A stretch of DNA of 64,000 bases from positions 523,228 to 587,227 of the forward strand of contig ML996689.1 in NCBI GenBank assembly GCA_010356995.1, in the 5' to 3' direction. The position numbers were made by a program, and so were the translations under genes. This DNA comes from Trichodelitschia bisporula (Eukaryota > Ascomycota > Dothideomycetes > Phaeotrichales > Phaeotrichaceae). The notes under the pieces are model-generated. The model was not told the origin of the DNA, made no database searches, and saw nothing but the letters and a program-made list of their open reading frames with translations. Every line of letters starts with the position of its first letter. Position 1 is the stretch's first letter. Positions 34,241 to 46,700 of the stretch are shown piece after piece.

Positions 34241-35992
34241 TTATTTGATCGACATCACGTAAAACGACCCGTTGTTCAGTGGATTCCCATAGCTGTACCC
34301 CGTGCCAAACATCACGTACTTGTCCTGCACCGCAATGCCCCCGCGCAGCACCGAGTCCACCGGGATCTCCAGTAGCGAGACACCCGTCCCCTTGGCCAGC
34401 GCGATGAGCTTTCCACGACCACCAATCTTTCCGCCTGCCGCACCGACGAGCACGACATCATTGACGATCGTTGGCGGTGTGTACGAGAAGTCATTGTACG
34501 GCGTCTGCGTCTCCCATGTGATCTGACCCGTCTTGATCGTCATTGCACCCCACGCACTGTTATTCAGGGCCACCCCTGAGGGGACGAGATGCCAGGGCTC
34601 GGCACCGTAGTTGATAGATGTGAAGTAGATGGACGTGTTGTCGGCCGCAACACCCCAGCTGATACCACCCTGATCACCGTCCGGACTCGTGGCTACGGAC
34701 CACTGCAGCACACCCGTGTCCGCCTTCAGCGAGTAGATGATGCCGCTCTTCTGGCCCGCAACCACGGAATCAACGCCCGTCGTGCCGTCTCCGAGAGATC
34801 CGGGAATGAAAACGGGCGCCATGCCGAAGTCGGCATCTGGTCCAGGATCCTGCGGACACAGCGTCGTAGATTTGGGCGGCTTACAGGCGCTAGTCCAGGC
34901 ATCGAGGGGGGAAAAGCCATTGGACCACTTGATGGTGCCCTTCTCCATATCCAACGCGAGGATGGCGTCCTGATACACATCTTTCGGTAGGCAGTCGGCG
35001 GTGGAGTTTTCACACTTCTCGAACCCAGCCGGGAACTCGTAGATATTGCCCGTGGCGACGTAAAGTTGCTTGCGGCCCGGGTCGATTGACGGCTGGGAGC
35101 CCCATATAGCGGATCCTGACCAGCCTTCGTCGAGCGGCAGAGTGTTGGTGTTCCAGACGGCCGTAAATTTGTTCGTCGAGTGGTCAAACTTGTACGCAGC
35201 GATATTGCCGATGAACGAGCAACACTCGTAGCTTGGGATGTACTGGGTGGCAATCTCCTCCTGGCTGGCAGCGCCGACGTACAGGGTGCCGTTGTACAAT
35301 GTCGGGCTCTGGGTGATGATGGCAGCAGGATGCTGGTGGATCTTAACCACGCCCCTCGTGGCGCCGGTTTTGACGTCGGCGGCAACGAGCAGGGCGCCGC
35401 GCTGGGTGCCGTAGTAAAGAACGTCGCCATCCAGCTGAGGGCTTGTACGGGATGAGTTTGCGCAAATCCGGGTGCTAACGGTGTCGTTGGTCATGTACTG
35501 AGAGATGACCGCCGTCACATTGGTCTGCCATACGACCTTGCAGGTGGTGTAGTCGAGAGCGACGAACAGGCCGTTCCAGGTCGGATAGTAGACGATGTTT
35601 CCAGAAATGACAGGTGTAGCGCTGACACCACCCTGAGCATAGGTGACATGGCAGTGTTCAGTGAGGGACGGTATCGAAGCGGAGTTGATATCGGTGTTCA
35701 GCGAAGCCCAGCGATTGTTGAGGTTGTTCGCACCCCATCCTGTCCATTCGGAGGGTTTTTGGACGGTGACAGGAAAGACGACGTCGTTGTGCGGGCCATG
35801 CGTGCCATTGGCGCCATTCGGAGTCCCACTGGCACTCGAAGAGGCAGTCGCGGCCTTGTGGTGATGGTGCTGACGTACGAGCACCACTGGCAAGGCTACG
35901 ATCAGGGCGATCGCTATGGGGATGGCGAGCAGGAAGATCATGGCAATGTCAGCTCTGACCCAAAAAAAAGTCGGCTTACCCGCTGGTTTCAT
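34241..35992 (-). CDS. PQQ-type beta-propeller protein with N-terminal membrane anchor
   Basis: Single-exon reading of 583 aa from the ATG at 35992. Residues ~18-41 (MIFLLAIPIAIALIVALPVVLV) form one transmembrane helix after a short N-terminal segment, then a linker with four histidines and Ser/Ala/Gly residues, suggesting a type II anchored protein with its propeller outside the cytosol. The rest consists of repeated propeller blades of the quinoprotein alcohol dehydrogenase-like superfamily: VSATPVISGNIVYYPTWNGL, LFVALDYTTCKVVWQT, SPTLYNGTLYVGAAS, KQLYVATGNIYEFPAG, AILALDMEKGTIKWS, GIIYSLKADTGVLQWS. Many N-glycosylation sequons are present. Whether it binds PQQ is unknown; fungi do not make PQQ as far as is established. 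The first codons could instead be split by a small intron (GTAAGC at ~35979), which would alter the N-terminus. Confidence 0.82.
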   Translation of the reverse strand: MKPAGKPTFFWVRADIAMIFLLAIPIAIALIVALPVVLVRQHHHHKAATASSSASGTPNGANGTHGPHNDVVFPVTVQKPSEWTGWGANNLNNRWASLNTDINSASIPSLTEHCHVTYAQGGVSATPVISGNIVYYPTWNGLFVALDYTTCKVVWQTNVTAVISQYMTNDTVSTRICANSSRTSPQLDGDVLYYGTQRGALLVAADVKTGATRGVVKIHQHPAAIITQSPTLYNGTLYVGAASQEEIATQYIPSYECCSFIGNIAAYKFDHSTNKFTAVWNTNTLPLDEGWSGSAIWGSQPSIDPGRKQLYVATGNIYEFPAGFEKCENSTADCLPKDVYQDAILALDMEKGTIKWSNGFSPLDAWTSACKPPKSTTLCPQDPGPDADFGMAPVFIPGSLGDGTTGVDSVVAGQKSGIIYSLKADTGVLQWSVATSPDGDQGGISWGVAADNTSIYFTSINYGAEPWHLVPSGVALNNSAWGAMTIKTGQITWETQTPYNDFSYTPPTIVNDVVLVGAAGGKIGGRGKLIALAKGTGVSLLEIPVDSVLRGGIAVQDKYVMFGTGYSYGNPLNNGSFYVMSIK

Positions 35993-37375
35993 ATGCGTCC
36001 AGTAGATTAACGAGGCATAAACAGTGAAAGAAGAAAAAGCATCCCGTTCAGTCTGCCGACGGCCCCCTGGACGAAAGTCCGGCGGGGCTCTGATTGGGTC
36101 AAGATAGCGGCAGCTCGTGCCTGCTTGGCAGCCTGCCCGCTGTGGGTGGAGTGTGGCTGTCATCGTAAACCAAATATCAAGAGGCTGCATCGCCACTAGC
36201 TGCTTTGGCGCCTCGCCGTAAAGATGGCTTGAACTTTATCGCACCAGAGCGCGAGAGGACGGTGCGGAATGAGAGGACATTCGGAAGGCGAAAGGACGAG
36301 TGAAGGGAATAGCTCGAAGACGTCGAATCTGAGACTTGAACTGTGATGAGATGGCTCGCATGCTGAGTGGTGGACGGGAGATTGACGTTTGACCAGTGAG
36401 GCACTGGGTCTCCTGCCGAAAGGGGATGCGCCGGCACTCCGCATATCTTCGCGCTAGTACGAGTATCCTTGGCTGTGGAGCGTGGTGGTGACGGGTGCCC
36501 TTGATCTGATAATCTGATATTTTCGTTGTCGAGGAACACAGAAAGCGCTGGCCATCACGACTCACGCGGGTCAGCCACATCGATATCAAGGAGGCCGTTC
36601 AACGCTCTAGGCGATGAAGTATCGTAACCACTGCGGAGGCCATTCCGGAGCATAGGATCACCCATGTGTTTGATCGACCCAAGGAAGTCACGCGGTATCA
36701 TGCCGCGTTGGGCGGCAGATCGTGCGCCTCCAGTCCACAAATACATGGCCGTAGATTTCCCGATCAAGTTGTCTTCCGCAGCGACAAGAGTTACGTGCAG
36801 GCTGCACGCTGTATTGGATAGGAGCAGGTCGCCGCCTCCAGTCGGCAAGCAAGCGGATTGTCAGACAACCTGGAGAAGCGGGGCCGAGTTTCGTGGATAA
36901 TCCCGCGAGGTGCAGAAGAAGCCGGGCCAACCTTATCGGAGTGCGTGGGATGCGCGGGCGCGTGGCGGCGCGTGATGGCTGGCATAGTGGGAACTGAGGC
37001 TTCGAGTGGATGTTTGGCTTGACGTCGGCCCTTTCCGACCCCCGAACACCTCGATGGGTGAGGTCAACGCCATGTGGCGGGTGGAACCCTGTGGCTTGCC
37101 GCGCTCCCGTCTCTAAGGTTGTCGCGACCACCTCCCCTACAAGCTTGCCCCCCACAACTACCACGCCGACATGCAACGGCTATCTAGGCCATATCTTGGG
37201 CATCTAGATTAGCTAAACTCCCATCTCGTATCAAGATATACTTGCTGCCCTCTCGCGTAAAACAGGATTTCTCCCGTGCCTGCCTTCTCGGCGAACGGCC
37301 CAAGGCTTGGTTCGAATAACTGCATCACCGGTGTCTCAGCAGTCGTCCATTCATTCCATTTCCGTTCACTATTAT
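35993..37375. other. intergenic between propeller and GH114 genes
   Basis: About 1.4 kb. Overlapping short frames on both strands around 36190-36850 have no family similarity and no splice logic. It should hold the propeller gene promoter and the GH114 3' end. Confidence 0.45.
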
Positions 37376-38779
37376 CTATGCTGTCCAAGGCTGGCCCCCA
37401 GTTGAATCCAATGGTGTTACCTCTCCCACTCCCTTCCTCTCCCCAGGCCCGCGCCGGTCCTTAGCTGCCCCCTTCTTCGGGCCGTCCGTCCTCGCCAACT
37501 CCGCGGCATCGGGTATGTCAGAGACATCGACATCATCGTCATCATCAAACTCTCCGGGGACCGTCTCGTGTCCTTCGATCGTCACCTCGGCTTCATGGGC
37601 AGACTCGGCTTCATAGACCGCGTCGGCATCGTAAGCCGACTCAGCCTCCGGTACAGCTGAATCGGGATCCGGTACCGATGAGTCGAGGTTTCCCTTCGCC
37701 ACGCGCACATTTCTGTTCTTCGCCTTTTCTCCCGGACGCTTCTTGGAGGCGAGCGTGCGCGTCGTCGCCGTAGTCCCGTCGCAGTACATCACCCAGCCCC
37801 CGAGGCTCATCTGCTTAATGACGGTGCTGCGGGCCATTTTAGTCCCGTACCGGCGCTCCTCTGCCAGACACAGCTTGCGGCGCAAGAAGTTCTGCGTTGC
37901 GTTGGGGAACATGAAACTGAAGATCTCGACGCCGGCCGGCATGTGCGGCGCGAGCCGCGCGTTGACGTACTCGATGTGCAGCACGGGCTTGCCGGTACTG
38001 AAGGTGGGGCTCACGAATGACTTGTAGTCCTCGCACTCCTCCATCTGAACGCACTCCTCGTTGACGGCAAATTGAATCTCGTTGTCGACCTGCTTCAGGA
38101 TGGCTTGCGCGTTCTTCAGCCCAATGGCCATATTGTAGCGCCGAGCCTCTCGCGCCAGCTTGCGCAGATAAACTATCGCATCGAGCTTGCTCAACTGGCG
38201 CGTGAACCCGCCGCCCTTCTCGTTGTCGTACCCGTCTGCTCTCATTAGCTGCTGGCTCTTTCACAAGCGGGACAACTCACCCATGTTGTCTGGATCGATA
38301 CCGTCGCACCCCCGCCGCGACGCCAGCTTTATGCGGTCCTTCATGATATTCATAACGTTGCGGCTCCGAACGTCCAGCCACTTCTCGCCCGGCCACATAG
38401 GCAGCGGAGCTCCCATCTCCGACGTGCGGAAGCGCTTGAAATCTGGCCGCCAGTCCTCGCTCGTGCCCGCGCTGAAGTAGCAGATGACCTTCTTGCCCAT
38501 GCGGTGCAGTTGCTTGATCGTCTCCGGCGGCGTCTCCCACAGATCGATATCGTACGCATCCACATTCGGGCTCAGTACCGTGTTCGCATCAACCTCCAGC
38601 ACGCCCGACAGCACGATCTGGAATTTGGTGTCTACGGGTGGGTGCCAGATGCGTCGCGAGCTGGGAAACCAAGCAGAGGTAACATTGCGTGCATCGGCGG
38701 AGGCCGAAATGTTGCGCGCATTCGTGTCGGCCAGCGCTGTGCCCGCAAACAGCAGAGCGAAGAGCGAGAGTTGCACCAT
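37376..38779 (-). CDS. secreted GH114-type glycoside hydrolase (endo-alpha-1,4-polygalactosaminidase family)
   Basis: Exons 38779-38281 and 38238-37376 (453 aa), 42-nt intron. A signal peptide is evident (MVQLSLFALLFAGTALA). The TIM-barrel family marks follow: FQIVLSGVLEVDA, YDIDLWETPPETI (~76-88), KKVICYFSAGTSEDWRPDF, WPGEKWLDVRS, RRGCDGIDPDNMADGYDNEK (~156-175), LKNAQAILKQVDNEIQFAVN and NEECVQMEECEDY. GH114 enzymes cleave galactosaminogalactan-type polymers of fungal walls and biofilms, so a role in wall or matrix remodelling is likely. The last ~90 residues are unusual: Lys/Arg-rich then strongly acidic (AESAYDADAVYEAESAHEAE, FDDDDDVDVSDIPDAAEL), not part of the catalytic barrel. No GPI-type C-terminus. 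Confidence 0.9.
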
Positions 38780-41716
38780 ATGTAGTAGCTATAGCGCTCG
38801 CGCGCAGTATCCCAATCGGGCAAAGCAATTATGAAGGTAAGAAGAGCGAGTGTTATCAGTTTCAGGCGGACAGATTCCCGCGCCCGGCGCAGTTAAATCC
38901 CCAGTGCGCACGAAGTCGTCACCGTGGAAGCGAGACCCGGAACCTCCAAGGCTTTCGATTCCCATGCTCGTCGATCGACACCACTCCAGCTTACCGAAAC
39001 CATCCAGCGGCAATATAATTTCGTCCTTCGTGCTTGCTGCGTACGTCCTCCGGCCCATATGCGGCTAGCGGGGGCCAAACCCCTCATTTACACAAATTGC
39101 GCAGCGGAGCGCGCGCCCTGATGACGCTGCAATGTAGGGGCTTAAAGCTTCGCATATAGGATCGGCCTGCCCAGGGCCCGCACGACCGGTTCCCAGGGCC
39201 ATGTGACTATTCATTCTTTCAGCACGTATGTGCGTTGGCCATCCTCGTCTGCTTTGGGCACAGTCTACCAAATCCGGATCCATCGGCTATGATGGCCGCA
39301 GGGTGCATCGGGCCGAGCGTCACACCGCGTGGGCATATCCGAATGGCCAAGGTGCCGAGCCCGTAACGGGTACCTGCAGTGGCCACGTAGGCCCAAAGCC
39401 CTGATCTCGACCGCCCCATCCTACGACCCACTTCCCAAGTCGCCGCGCGCATGGCCCGCATCCATATTAGGCGAGCCAAACCTCCCCTTGGCAGGCCCTG
39501 TCAGCTGGTAGAACCCAGATTCAGGATATCCCTGGCGGCGATATTGCCGCCGATGCTGGGCGGCATATGACTGCGCGCGGGTAAGGGAATGCCCCGTTGC
39601 CGTGGCCCTCTTATAGTGCCTAGCAGAATGTGATGCCGTCGGGGTATTTGGCGAGCCAGGGCCAGGGTGGGTTGTGGGGTTGAATGTGGAGTGATGCGGG
39701 GTGAACGCGGGGGCATGTTGGATATGAGAACGTTGCCACTGCACCTGGCATGGGAATAGGGGCGATACAAGCAGCTGTGTGCTTGATGGGGTTCAACATG
39801 TGTGGCGTGTGACACTGAAATCCTGGAAGGATCGCGGATATCGGAGCTTCCGCCGATGTTGTCATGGCTTGCGCTTGCCCACTCTTTGATCTTGCAATGT
39901 TAACCTGTCAAGGCGCCATGGGTGTGGGCGTCCATAACTAGTGGTTATCGACCCGTGTCCAGATGGCTGTCCCAGATCGGCGCGTGAAAGTGGCTCGGGA
40001 TGACCTCCGCACGTCATCTTAGATATGCAGGTCAAGCGCTCCCGCTGGCATCCAGCGGGAATGGACGAATGCATTGACAATAGTGCATGAGGATACCCTC
40101 CTCCAGGACAGCCATCCGGAATGGTATAATGAGAGCTGAGATAAGAGCTGCATATCTCCGTCAAGAGTGTTTCGCCCTCCAGATCGAGAGAAGGAAATGT
40201 AGCCGCATCCAGATGCACAACCATCATATTTTACTGCTGCAAGTTCAATGATCCGTGGGTACTTAACCATATGCCCACTGTTTTCCAACTCCAGTGTCAT
40301 TGGGATTGGAACTGCTCAAATGGTTAAGGGGGAAGTCCTCGAACAGATGGCCATGGATACCACAGCACGGCGGCAGACGTTCCGATGTCGATGGCTCCTT
40401 CGGAAGATGTGGCTGGTCCAGATGAGGAACCTGATAGAAAGGCCGGGTGCTGTCGATCTATTGTCTCCATTCCATAGCCTAATATCGGCATTGCAAGATC
40501 CAAAGAGATCACCTTTTGACCGGCCTTCATGGTGCTGACATCCCAACCTTCCCTACTAAACGCTCAGAGAAGGCCCGCTGGAAAGCCCGGATACCCTAAC
40601 CCATCGACTTAACTGTAGCAATCCCTCGTGGCTTGAAACTGCAGCGTCGATTTGACCTCTCCTGCGCTTCGCTGAACCTATGCTAAGCATCGTTTAGCAA
40701 ACCGTTCCTACCCACAAACTCAGAGCTGCTCCAAAGTGGCAGCCAGTTTCATCAACACCAAGAGAGCAAAAGCACCTGTGAGAATGCAAATGCCTCAACC
40801 ACAATAAGCATCCGCTGTGACTTAAATCAGAAGCTTGCTGCTGATGAATCGATGTGTAGCCAAGATATACCCAGGACGTTCGGCAACGGTAATGTTTATC
40901 TCATATAAGGACTTGTGGCGTATGGATGCCAAAGATTGGTAGTGGGATTTGAGTCCGTAGGGACAGGCTTGGGGCTGAGGATATATGCATAAACGTCATG
41001 GAATCTTGGAATGGAGTGAACTTCGACTCACATGCTCAGGGACTAAAGAAATTGGATGCCTTATCGACACCCAGGTTCTGCCTTCCTGACCTGAGCTACG
41101 CATTATCATGCCATCTCTCATATCATATCACATCCGCGATTCTACAGAGGGACTTGGGACCCGTCCCGGAGACTGCTTGAAAACCATGTGCCCGGAATAC
41201 CATCACTTAAAAGCGGCCTTTATGCTCTGATGCTCTGATACTAACCGCCGCCCTAACTCTTAAAGTACCAAAGATATACGCAAGTATCAAGCTCAGAAAC
41301 TTTGAGTGCCACTCCATGGCAGCAGAGCTGCCTCTGCCCCTTGAATCCAGCGCAAGAAGCATTGTGCTTACATCAGCTTTGACAACGATCAATCTTGATG
41401 AGGCTGCGCTGGCACCCCGCACTGCTTTCACCAACACCATTCCCTGTCTCTGTCACGGATCTCCCTCGCCAACCATGGTGATGGCATGTGCCTCACCCAC
41501 CGACGTGTTGCCGGGGTCAGGGCCTCCTGCCATAGCAGAGCCTAGCCCAACCGAGGGCTCCTGCCTAGGAGCGTGGAGAGATATTTGTATCGCAGTTCTC
41601 TTGACTTCTCCCATCCTCAAGCAATCAACTTTTGAACATACTCAACCTACCTTTGCCGGTACTGAGCCTCTGTGACAGTCTCAATCACCTTTGATCCATT
41701 TCCAGTTATCGCTATC
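38780..41716. other. 2.9-kb gene-poor stretch
   Basis: No gene supported. Frames such as 40248-40538 and 41316-41675 on the + strand lack family similarity. The last few hundred bases may be the promoter of the former HET gene. No terminal inverted repeats or transposase motifs were noticed. Confidence 0.45.
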
Positions 41717-43321
41717 ATGCGCCTTCTTCATACCACCTCCTACAAATTGAAGTCCTTCAGTGGTCCTCCTGACCCATATTGTATTATTTCCCACAAGTGG
41801 AGCCAGACACACGATGACATGACTTTCCAGCAATTGAATCAGATGCACTCCGGAGGCGACCCCAAATCCATGGAGCATCCAGGATTCGCAAAAATCAGAG
41901 GAGCCTGTGGGACTGCCTATGGGGCGGGCGGCTATCAATGGATATGGATCGACTCCTGTTGTATCAACAAGGAAAGTTCAGCTGAGCTTGGTTACTCCCT
42001 CAACTTCATGTACCGCTGGTATTGACAAGCTCAGTTGTGCATAACCTACCTCGACGACGTCGATGACTGGGATTTATCGGTCAGTGCCATATGGGGCCAG
42101 CACAACAAGATACAATTATCCGAGGACATGAAGGCCCGGCTCCGGAAAAGTCGTTGGTTCACACGAGGCTGGACACTTCAGGAGTTGGTGGCTCCCCGCC
42201 CCGGCTGCTTGCAGTTCTATGGGAAGCACTGGAACTTGCTCGGAACCAAAGAGGGGCTTCGTGACGTGCTCCTGGATAGCACGGAAATTCCCGTAATGTA
42301 CTGTCGGACTGGGTGCAATGTGAAGAGTGCAACATCGCGCAGCGAATTTCCTGGGTGGCCCATCGAGCCACAGCAGTCGAAGAAGACATGGCATACTGCT
42401 TGATGGGAATATTTGGGATCCATATGTTACCCAACTATGGTGAAGGTCTCGAATATGCGTTCTTGCGGCTGCAGGAGGAAATTCTAAGGAGGAGTGCGGA
42501 TCAGACCATCTTCCTCTGGACGCCGGATCGCGAAAAATACAACCAAGGTCTGCTGGCAACCAAGCCGTCATCTCTCAGAAGATTGAGGGGATCCCTGTTG
42601 ACGCTATACTCTGAATTAGCATTCACGCCGTCCCTTGGACCACGCGGTTTACAGGTTTCGGCCCTGTTGGAGGAACCCTCGACTGAAGGCAGCCCAGCGT
42701 CTTGGATGATCTGTCTTGATGTGCTGCGGAACAATAAGCGGATTGGCTTGGAGCTTGAAATGGACCATACTAGCTCCAAGTTCGTGGCAAGGTTAGGGGC
42801 ATTTCGACGCTGTGATAAAAAGACAGATGCCATTTCATCAACCTTGGAGTTAGGAAATAGAAGATTCACATGACAGATCATTTTTGTGTCTCAACTGCCA
42901 GTCTTTGAACCTACGAGAGTGGAGAATTGAGCGGAAACTTCATTCGCATACCAGGCGCCAACCGAGTGGACATGTACCTCGATACGGTGGATCTGCAAGC
43001 AACGACGACAACAACAGAGAGACCTGTCTTTTGCAAGGGGGGATCGCGCTGTATCGCCATGAGTACCGTTCGGGCGTTCTTGAAATATTATATGCGGTAT
43101 GCTTTGGGTTGAAAGGAGAGGATAATGTACCGTGGTGTACAGTCACACCAGCGGTGGAGGGGCGTCTAGAAGAGAGATATCAAGCAGTGGAAAGACTGAA
43201 CCATCGATACACCAGCTCGGATGCAGAGTTGATGGCTTGTGGACACAAGGTCGTATGTGAGCACATGTATATGCCAAGAGGAGGAAATGCAAGTTTTTAC
43301 CTCAATCTTGATTGTACGTAG
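41717..43321 (+). pseudogene. decayed HET-domain (heterokaryon-incompatibility type) gene
   Basis: The coding trace starts MRLLHTTSYKLKSF at 41717 and passes through HET-domain landmarks: YCIISHKWSQTHDD, WIWIDSCCINKESSAELG, FMYRWY, LCITYLDDVDDWD, WFTRGWTLQELVAPR, LQFYGKHW, and then CNIAQRISWVAHRATAVEED, MAYCLMGIFGIHML, YGEGLEYAFLRLQEEI. The trace continues to ~43321 with FGLKGEDNVPWCTV. These pieces do not lie in one open frame and there are at least two or three breaks, so I read it as a pseudogene. HET proteins trigger cell death on non-self recognition in Pezizomycotina; large families with frequent decay are usual. The similarity is still strong, so loss seems recent. Confidence 0.85.
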
Positions 43322-43759
43322 GGAAAATTGGACACCCAAATAATGCGAGAAACGCGAGATGAATGACAATGGCTATGTACATGAATGAAGAAGCCTGAGG
43401 ATGTATATCGTGAATTTCACGTAAAAGCCATCGTAGAAAGGGGAGAGTTGCGATGCAAGTGTACCCCGTACGCCCCTCACAAATTCCCCGGGCGCCAGCA
43501 GCGACTTGGCAAGATTGCCTCGACCCCCTGCGCCAGTCGGCGTCGCAGACTCGCATCTCGCAGACGCGCCATGTACTCCTTGCACCCATCCGTCTCAAGA
43601 TACACCCAACCATCGTCTCCCTTTCCGACTCGACATCTGCACCTCGTCCGGCCATGCACCATCCTCTCACTCATCTTCCTCCTTCTCTCCAACTCCGCTA
43701 AACCCCTCAGAGAAGGAAGGACGCTTGTTCTGTAAACGTCTCCTGCTGCAGCTGCTGCA
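43322..43759. promoter_or_regulatory. promoter/leader of the large alpha/beta-hydrolase gene
   Basis: 438 bp with a long pyrimidine-rich leader (CACTCATCTTCCTCCTTCTC at about 43669-43688) running up to the start codon at 43760. Short upstream frames occur but none is convincing. Confidence 0.5.
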
Positions 43760-46700
43760 ATGCCGCGCCTCTGGCTTGATGCGACTCAGGACGATCAGTT
43801 CAATGATGGCCATCAGCAAGCCCTTCCCGACCGCTCATCTAACACCGTTGCTAGACCTCCAGCACCACCGTACCTCCCTCAGAATCGCGCACCTCGTCAG
43901 CAGCACCGTCACGTTCTCCCCCTCCCCCCGCTGCACTCTCCTACCCCCCCCGAACGCCGTCGCTCCTCTGCGACGGTTCCTCATGCACCCTCTCCGACCG
44001 CAAGGGAAGCTAAACGGCGAAGCGAACGCAATGTAGCCTCATTGTCGTCGCCAGAGGTCATCTCGTCTCTCATCGACTCCCTCTCCTCCATCTCTATCCC
44101 CGCCGACGGCCACTTTGAAACGTCAACTCCCGTTCATGGTGCTCGCACTACCCCTGCTTCGCCTGTAATTCGGCCAATGCGTTCGTTTGGTGGAGAATCT
44201 GGAGGCAGTTTCGGCATCGACTACGGTGCCTACAAACAATCGCTGCGAGACGAGTTCGTCGAGCCGGACGACGCTGCCGAGCCGCCCGTTATCCGCACGT
44301 CAAAACGACCATCTGGCTTCTCCGACGTCACGGCTCCAAGAGGGAGGAAGGGTTCGGCCGCATTGGGAGCATACATTCGATCTGGCGCTGCGCGAAGTTC
44401 CTCGTCTCTGATATCATTTGGTCGCGACGACGATGCGGCAAGTTTTACCGGGTTCAGCATCGACAACACCACGCGCCGCCGTTCCATGGCTAGCGTGAGC
44501 AGAGAATCCTTTGAAAGTCGACGTAGCGCCAAAAAGGGCCATCGCAGTTTTACCGCTCTGGGTTCTAAAGATCGCCGGCGAAGCAAGGAAACAGACCCGA
44601 AGACAGATATGGGGAATGTGGGCGCAATAATTACGGAGTACCTCTACACTCCCAAGACCAACTTAATGCCAGGCAGTCCCACAAGTCCCAAGCGGCCGAT
44701 GGCGTTCGACACAACCATAAAGGAGGAAGGTTCACCACATGAAGAACAGGCACCGCCTAATAGGTTGCCGAAGAAAAGAGAAGAGAGACTTTCTTTGATC
44801 GACACAACCAATCTTCCCAGCCCCGGGTTTGCTCCGCCTGTCCCCTCGCGCAGATCCTCACTGCGGCTCCAGGATGCGCCGACCCCTAACAACAGGCGAT
44901 CGCATTCGCCGCGAAGATTCAGTGGTATATCCGCGACCAAGAGTGTGACTGTGACGGAGGAAAACGAAACTCGATCTCTGCGCGTGCTTAGCACAATGGA
45001 CGGCGACGATACGGAGGTCACAAAACGCATCAAGGAACTTAAGGCACGCAAGGAGCAGCGCGACAGGGAATCTAGCCAGTCCATAGGGCCGGCATCGGCG
45101 GACCCTAGATGCACGGACCCAGGCGGTACATCCCCTCTATCTGACCACAGTCCTGCCGATGCTTCTACAAAGGCTCGGAAAGTCCTCGGACTGGCCTCTA
45201 TCCATATTCCTCCTCCTGGACCACTCCCGGAGAAGCGCCCTTCCCGGGACAGCGGGATTTGCAGCGCCCATCTCAAGGCCGAACCCGAGCCAAATCGTCC
45301 CGGAACACCGCTAACACCCACACCACTTCCCATCAACTATGCATATGTCGTCCAGTCCTTGAACTCAGACTCCCCTCCACCGGGTAAGCCAAGCTCGATC
45401 AGAGGCTCGATTCGTAGTACGGCCCCGAGCACCACCAGCCAGACACATCGCACTCACGCCGTTGGCGGCCGCTCCGCTGTCTCTCGCACCACAACTTCAA
45501 AGTCCTTATTATTGGAGACATCTCCACCGCCGCGCGATCCGCCTCCAGCACCTCCGGTAAACATCAGCACCAATGCTGAAGTTACCCACGATCCCTCCGG
45601 GACAACCACACCCGTTGATCGCCAGTCGACCGAAACCTTTCCCACGCCCCGTGATTCGGCCTCATCCGTTTCAACGTCCAAGCCCCGGAACTCAGCCTCT
45701 CTCCGCAAGCAGCGACGCCGCTGGTCCCACCCGGACCCTTCTTCGACCCTCGAGCGCCGCTCTAGCATGCGTTCAACATCTGCTTCTGGTCCTAAAGTCC
45801 CCACTCCGAACGTTGATACCCTTGCGGTTAAGCATCCCGAGACGGTGCTTGAGGAGGCGAACTATGGTCGACCGTCCAGTGCCGACTCAGATATGGCAGT
45901 CCTGGCTGCGGTGCGGGCTTTTGTGGAACATCCACGTCTAAGTCGACGGATCCGTCATCCGGTGTCCGGCCGAGTCATAGCCTTCTCAGAAGTTGGGGAT
46001 GTCAACGGTCATGCAGTATTTGTCTGTGTCGGCATGGGCTTGACAAGATATGTCACGGCATTTTACGATGAACTGGCAAGCGCATTGGGCCTCAGGCTCA
46101 TAACACCGGATAGGCCTGGCGTTGGTGAAAGCCATACTGACCCCACTGGGACGCCTTTGAGCTGGCCTGGTATGTTCTCTAGACTGAATATATGCATTTG
46201 CTAACCCTGCTACAGATGACGTTCTTGCCATATGCCAAGCCCTGCATATACCTAAGTTCTCTATTGTGGCTCACAGTGCTGGCGCAATCTATGCTCTGGC
46301 CACCGCTCTGCGCATGCCGCAGCATATCCGTGGTCGTGTACACCTCTTAGCACCCTGGATTCCCCCATCTCAGATGGCCCCGGTGGGGCTTGCAAAAACA
46401 GACCCACCTCCCGGAGCACAGCTACCTAAGTCTCAGCGCTTCTTGCGCGTCCTTCCGGCCCCCTTCCTAAAAGTTGCCAACTCGACCTTTCTCTCCGCCA
46501 CAAGTGCTTCTCTCAGCCCTAACACTACCGGTGGCAGTGGCGGGCGTAAAAAGCGCAAAAGCCTACTCAGCAGTAGGGAAAGCACGCCATCCCCCTTGCC
46601 ACCGCGCCCGAGCGCCAACCCACCGCATCGGCCTGGGCACACACGCCGCGAGAGCATTCTGCTGATGGACCAGCAAAACATGCCGGATGGCGAGGCAATG

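Noticed and set aside
6408-40998. Short shared string near 6408 and 40980 (ATGCATAAAC with similar flanks)
   Set aside because: Only about 20 similar bases; too short to call a dispersed repeat.
41316-41675. + frame just upstream of the HET relic
   Set aside because: HET proteins normally start at the MRLL-type residue seen at 41717; this frame has no similarity.
44644-45336. 230-codon minus frame
   Set aside because: Antisense of the low-complexity part of the alpha/beta-hydrolase gene.
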